Shown: positions 20,654 to 23,958 of the stretch, in pieces | Layout of the letters: each line of letters begins with the position of its first letter | How positions within the stretch are numbered: position 1 is the first letter of the stretch | Source: Oscillospiraceae bacterium | Lineage (GTDB): Bacteria > Bacillota_A > Clostridia > Oscillospirales > Oscillospiraceae | DNA: 23,958 bases | Assembly: GCA_017939025.1 (NCBI GenBank) | Contig: JAGBAI010000044.1 | Location: forward strand, 1 to 23,958 | Direction of reading: 5' to 3' | Made by a program: the position numbers and the translations under genes | The notes under the pieces: model-generated | Seen by the model: the letters and a program-made list of their open reading frames with translations, nothing else | What the model was told of the DNA's origin: nothing | The model's database searches: none

Positions 20654-21427
20654 ATGGAGAAAAAATTCATCCTTTCCCGCGATGGGGTCGAAGTGTTATG
20701 TAAACATACAGAGCCGGATTTTGGTGATATCCGCCGGGTGGTTCTGGGTGTCCACGGCATCGGCGGCCATAGTGAGGAGGCCATCCAGACCAGTATCTCT
20801 GAGGAGATGGAGCTGTTCTATTCTGCCACACTGCGCTTTGACTTTCCGGGACACGGCGAAAGTCCGGTGGAGGAATTTACCGTTCATGGCTGTGTGGATT
20901 CTCTGCTGGCAGTGGCCCGGTATGCCCGGGAGCAGTACCCGGAGGTGGAGGATCTCTGCATCTTCGCCACAGGCTTCGGTGCCTACATCACCCTCGTCGC
21001 TCTGGATGAGCTGACGGCAATGCCCGGTAAGATCAAACTGGTGGTGCAGACACCCTCCGTCCGGATGCACGAAACCTTGCTTGCCATGAAGGATCTCACC
21101 ATTCCCACCTATCAGGCCATGGGTGAGACCGGCTTCTACCGATTGAAGCGGCCTCTGATCATTCCCTATTCCACTTGGGAAGAAATGCGGGATAATATGG
21201 CATTGGCCACCTATGACATCCCTATGCTGATCCTCCACGGTGAAGAGGATAAGTATATCAAAATGGAGGATATCCAGAATTTCCGCCGGATCAATGAGCG
21301 CTCCAAGCTGGTGATCATCCCCGGTACCAGCCACCGCTTCTTAGAGGAGGGGGCTTGGGACATGGTGCTGGATCTGACGAGAGACTGGTTCGAATTTGAG
21401 CAGGTGCTCTGCTGCGATTACGAATAA
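20654..21427 (+). CDS. Alpha/beta-hydrolase-fold protein lacking nucleophile
   Basis: A 257-residue protein with the alpha/beta-hydrolase fold of the S33/serine aminopeptidase-like group: VLGVHGIGGHSE (oxyanion region), LRFDFPGHGES, then the nucleophile elbow. The elbow reads ATGFGAY instead of (G/A)xSxG, so Gly107 stands where the catalytic Ser should be. Asp199 (HGEEDKY) and His227 (GTSHRF) of the triad are kept. It may be a non-catalytic relative or use different chemistry. Start options are GTG 20645, ATG 20648 and ATG 20654; GGTGAT at 20644-20649 favours the last. It has its own promoter and terminator, so it is monocistronic. Confidence 0.85.
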   Translation: MEKKFILSRDGVEVLCKHTEPDFGDIRRVVLGVHGIGGHSEEAIQTSISEEMELFYSATLRFDFPGHGESPVEEFTVHGCVDSLLAVARYAREQYPEVEDLCIFATGFGAYITLVALDELTAMPGKIKLVVQTPSVRMHETLLAMKDLTIPTYQAMGETGFYRLKRPLIIPYSTWEEMRDNMALATYDIPMLILHGEEDKYIKMEDIQNFRRINERSKLVIIPGTSHRFLEEGAWDMVLDLTRDWFEFEQVLCCDYE

Positions 21428-21437
21428 GAACAATCTG

Positions 21438-21462
21438 AGCGGCCCATCGGGCCGCTTTTTTT
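21438..21462 (+). terminator. Intrinsic terminator
   Basis: Stem GCGGCCC/GGGCCGC (21439-21455, loop ATC) plus seven T residues, 11 bp after the hydrolase-like stop. Confidence 0.92.
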
Positions 21463-21463
21463 G

Positions 21464-21491
21464 TTGCATTGGGGCGGCTTTGTGGTATACT
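21464..21491 (+). promoter_or_regulatory. Predicted promoter for NuoE-like operon
   Basis: TTGCAT (21464-21469), 16-bp spacer, TATACT (21486-21491), immediately after the preceding terminator. Confidence 0.7.
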
Positions 21492-21513
21492 AGCTCCGAA
21501 GGAGTGGATCACA

Positions 21514-21933
21514 TTGGACTGGAATCTGGACGAAGCATTGGAATACTATCAAAGACAGGGGGCTCCCTCGGATCAGAGTGCGCTGATTGCCCTGCTGAAA
21601 GAGGTGCAGGGGCACTTTGGCTGTGTCCCCAGGGAAACGCTGTCAGCTATGGCAGAATCCTACAAGGTAAAGGAGGGACTGTTTCTGGCGCTGATCCGGC
21701 GCATCCCCGGGCTGCGGCTGGGTGAAGAACACATGCTGGAAATCTGCGGCGGGCCCAATTGCAGCAAACGGGCAAAGCTGGCGGAATTTGCTGAAGGACT
21801 CTCCGGGATTACGGTGCGGATCGTGCCCTGCATGCGCCAGTGCGGCAAAGGGCCCAATATCCGCTTTGACGGAAAGCTGTATAACGGTGCGGACGAGCAG
21901 CTGATCCGGCGCCTGTGTCGGGAGGCAAAATAA
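21514..21933 (+). CDS. NuoE-like thioredoxin-fold 2Fe-2S protein
   Basis: A 139-residue protein like the 24-kDa (NuoE/HymA) subunit of NADH oxidoreductases. Residues 10-70 form the helical NuoE N-terminal domain (SALIALLKEVQGHFGCVPRE, in part). The cluster ligands are CX4C (Cys78, Cys83) and CX3C (Cys106, Cys110). The 22-residue gap between pairs is shorter than the roughly 35 of complex I NuoE. The start is TTG at 21514, with AAGGAG (21499-21504) 9 nt upstream; no suitable ATG exists. No NuoF-like partner is present in the window; instead it is followed after 1 bp by a methyltransferase. Confidence 0.82.
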   Translation: MDWNLDEALEYYQRQGAPSDQSALIALLKEVQGHFGCVPRETLSAMAESYKVKEGLFLALIRRIPGLRLGEEHMLEICGGPNCSKRAKLAEFAEGLSGITVRIVPCMRQCGKGPNIRFDGKLYNGADEQLIRRLCREAK

Positions 21934-21934
21934 G

Positions 21935-22651
21935 ATGTACAGCGATATTTTCTGCAAAGTTTACAACGAATTTGGCTGGAATTACTATCCCGAAGCCTTT
22001 GGAGAGCAGCTGCTGAAGTGGCTGGCGTTTCGTGGCATTGGACCCAAAAACGTGTTGGATCTGGGCTGCGGTACCGGTGTGCTGTGCCGGATCTTACAGG
22101 ATGCTGGAATGGCGGCAGAGGGGATGGACTATTCCTCCGGCATGGTGGCCATTGCCCGGGAAGAGAACCCGGATATTCCTTTTTCACAGGAAGACATGAT
22201 CACCTGGCAGCCGGGGAAGGCCTTTGATCTGGTGACCTGTACCGGAGATGCTCTGAATCATATTCCGCTTCTTACGGACGTGGCGCGGATTTTCCGGAAT
22301 GTTTATGGTTATGTAAATACCGGCGGGTATTTTATTTTTGACATTCTCAATGAGCATGAGGTTTCCGACAGTGAGCCCTTTGAAATGGATTTTACGGAAA
22401 CCACCCGGGTCTGGTTCCAGATGACCCGGCCCGGGGAAAAACAGGTGAATCTGAAGATCCGGGTCTATGAACAGGGGAAACTGTCCTTCGAGGAAAACAT
22501 CCGGGAGACTGTCCACGACCCGGCAGAAATTTGCCGGCTCCTGGAAGAGGCGGGCTTCACCGTGGAACGCTGCGCCGATACCCTGCTGGAGGGAGAAAAT
22601 CACGGCACTACCTGGTTCGTCATTGCGAAAAAAGGAGAAAGAGGACTATGA
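21935..22651 (+). CDS. Class I SAM-dependent methyltransferase
   Basis: A 238-residue Rossmann-fold methyltransferase. Motif I VLDLGCGTG (residues 40-48) binds S-adenosylmethionine; GMDYSSGMVAIAREE (motif II) and FDLVTCTGDALNHI (motif IV) follow in order. The second half has the beta-rich WFQMTRPGEKQVNLKIRVYE and FSFEEN-like segments found in the YcgJ/CmoA-like small-molecule group; the substrate is unknown. It begins 1 bp after the NuoE-like stop, with GGGAGG about 10 nt upstream inside that gene, and overlaps the next gene by 4 bp. Confidence 0.9.
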   Translation: MYSDIFCKVYNEFGWNYYPEAFGEQLLKWLAFRGIGPKNVLDLGCGTGVLCRILQDAGMAAEGMDYSSGMVAIAREENPDIPFSQEDMITWQPGKAFDLVTCTGDALNHIPLLTDVARIFRNVYGYVNTGGYFIFDILNEHEVSDSEPFEMDFTETTRVWFQMTRPGEKQVNLKIRVYEQGKLSFEENIRETVHDPAEICRLLEEAGFTVERCADTLLEGENHGTTWFVIAKKGERGL

Positions 22652-23844
22652 CAAAGCAAAAGCAAACCCTGACGGAAATTTACAGGGAAGGTTCCGGTTT
22701 CCGGAATTTCTTGCTGTGTCTGCTGATCACCGGACTTTCCTATGGCCTGTACAAGGGAATGCTGGACAATTATCTGGCTGAAGTGGTGAAAATGGGGGAA
22801 ATGGATCGGGGCATCACAGAATTTTTCCGGGAGCTGCCGGGTATTGCCCTGGTGTTTATTCTGGCGCTGTTCTACATGCTCTCGGCGGAGACCCTGTTTA
22901 AGGTGGGCGCGGTGATCATGCTCGTGGGTATGGGCATGCACGCCCTGCTGCCGGCCTCGAAAATTTTGGCGACGCTGGCCATCTGTACTTACTCTCTGGG
23001 TGAACATATCCAGCTGGGCATGAAAAATACCCTCTCTTTGCAATACGCAAAGGAGGGACACGGCGGTGCGGCCCAGGGCGTTCAGAATTCCATTTCCCAG
23101 GTGGGTACGCTGGCTGGATACCTGGTGATCGTGGGTGCCTTCTCTCTGTTTGCGAAAGCCGCACCCTATAAGCTGTTCTTTGGTCTGGCGGCAGTGCTGG
23201 CGGCGGTGAGCATGGTCTGTTCCCTGAGAATCACCGGCAAAAGCGAGACCGATAAGCACAAGCGCCGGTTCTATTTCCACAAAAAGTATCACAAATACTA
23301 CATGCTGGAAATGTTCTACGGTGCCCGGAAGCAGGTGTTCTTCACTTTCGGCCCCTATGTGCTGATCCTGTTCTACGGGGCAAATGCTGCCACCATCAGT
23401 CTGCTGTTTGCGGTGTCTGCCATAGCGTGTTTCTTCGCTGCACCGGCAGTGGGCCGGATCATCGATAAGGTGGGCTACAAGACGGTGATGGTAGCCGATA
23501 CCCTGATTCTGGTTGTCGTCTGCTTCTTCTACGGCTTTGCCCATCACCTGTTCCCCAGGGATATTGCCTTTTTGGTCTGCTGTGTCAACTATGTGCTGGA
23601 TTCGGTCATCTCCCTTGCCTCCATGGCCTCCAATGTCTATGTTCAGGATCTGTCGGACAGCGCCGATGAGACCAAGGCCACCATCTCCACCGGCGTGTCC
23701 ATCAACCATGTGATCACCATTTTCATTGCCCTCTTCGGCGGCTGGATCTGGGAGACTTTGGGCATTGAGACGCTGTTCATGGTCTCCGCCGTCCTGGGCC
23801 TGTGCAACAGCGCCTATGCGGCAACCATTAAGACGAGGAAATAA
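22648..23844 (+). CDS. MFS transporter
   Basis: A 398-residue membrane protein with about 12 hydrophobic segments in two halves, separated by a basic loop (SETDKHKRRFYFHKKYHKYY) around residues 200-220. AVGRIIDKVGYKTVM after helix 8 is a degenerate MFS loop motif. It is translationally coupled to the methyltransferase by ATGA at 22648-22651; a longer frame from 22531 would lie inside that gene. Substrate unknown; its place behind a redox protein and a methyltransferase hints at uptake or export of the compound they process. It ends 2 bp before repeat element C2. Confidence 0.88.
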   Translation: MTKQKQTLTEIYREGSGFRNFLLCLLITGLSYGLYKGMLDNYLAEVVKMGEMDRGITEFFRELPGIALVFILALFYMLSAETLFKVGAVIMLVGMGMHALLPASKILATLAICTYSLGEHIQLGMKNTLSLQYAKEGHGGAAQGVQNSISQVGTLAGYLVIVGAFSLFAKAAPYKLFFGLAAVLAAVSMVCSLRITGKSETDKHKRRFYFHKKYHKYYMLEMFYGARKQVFFTFGPYVLILFYGANAATISLLFAVSAIACFFAAPAVGRIIDKVGYKTVMVADTLILVVVCFFYGFAHHLFPRDIAFLVCCVNYVLDSVISLASMASNVYVQDLSDSADETKATISTGVSINHVITIFIALFGGWIWETLGIETLFMVSAVLGLCNSAYAATIKTRK

Positions 23845-23846
23845 CA

Positions 23847-23958
23847 AAATTTCAGTTTATCGGGCTGTTTGAATACATCATCGTAGGGACCGTCCTCCCG
23901 GACGGTCCGCCCAGAAATCCGACCTCAATGGGCGGATTTCTGGAATTTATACGGCGAA
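23847..23958. repeat. GTAGGG hairpin element, locus C2, cut by window end
   Basis: The last 112 bp match 10562-10673 with only about three differences, all in the outer flank. The hairpin module is at 23882-23908. The right half lies beyond the window. Confidence 0.95.

Noticed and set aside
22600..23847. Minus-strand open frame of 415 codons opposite the second MFS gene
   Set aside because: Same shadow composition; no SD; the coding strand has membrane segments and coupled translation.

Overview
The window looks like chromosomal DNA of a gut-type Firmicute in the Clostridia, most likely Oscillospirales. The basis is GC-rich codon use, near-universal AGGAGG-type ribosome binding sites, clostridial gene families (DUF421/DUF4363 pair, Gx transporter, Mini-RNase III, RqcH, ABC-F, MarR-MATE pair, TIGR01212 radical SAM) and many palindromic intergenic repeats. 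No rRNA, tRNA, CRISPR array, phage or intact insertion sequence was found. All names come from reading motifs by eye, not from database searches.

Layout. 1-1259 (minus): DUF421 and DUF4363 membrane pair. 1330-2338 (plus): atypical peptide deformylase plus YgjP-like metalloprotease, from a promoter back-to-back with that of DUF421. 2505-4721 (plus): SLC45/GPH-like MFS transporter and a glycerophosphodiester phosphodiesterase. 4722-5134: repeats, hairpins and a candidate minus-strand small RNA. 5135-10478 (minus): RqcH, Mini-RNase III, Gx transporter, C39-like peptidase, Nudix hydrolase and lipid kinase. 10533-11647 (plus): radical SAM protein. 11679-13233: divergent MerR/TipAS regulator and MBL-fold hydrolase sharing an operator region. 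13468-15751 (minus): ABC-F ATPase and a small membrane protein. 15752-16690: about 1 kb without a recognisable protein gene, holding a repeat element, a 113-bp tandem duplication and an AT-rich minus-strand transcription-like unit. 16693-18686 (plus): autoregulated MarR-MATE efflux operon. 18686-20541 (plus): lipoprotein and two alpha/beta hydrolases. 20591-21462 (plus): a third alpha/beta-hydrolase-fold protein lacking its nucleophile. 21464-23844 (plus): NuoE-like 2Fe-2S protein, SAM methyltransferase and MFS transporter.

Functional themes are translation and ribosome rescue (RqcH, Mini-III, deformylase, ABC-F), drug or toxicant sensing and export (MerR/TipAS, MarR-MATE) and lipid or ester metabolism (GDPD, lipid kinase, hydrolases).

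The most unusual structure is a family of modular hairpin repeats at eight loci. They share a GTAGGG edge, but their stems differ while pairing is preserved. One 81-bp copy lies in frame inside rqcH. The other main point of interest is the AT-rich interval 16196-16560, which has a promoter, strong SD, large hairpin and terminator but no intact protein.
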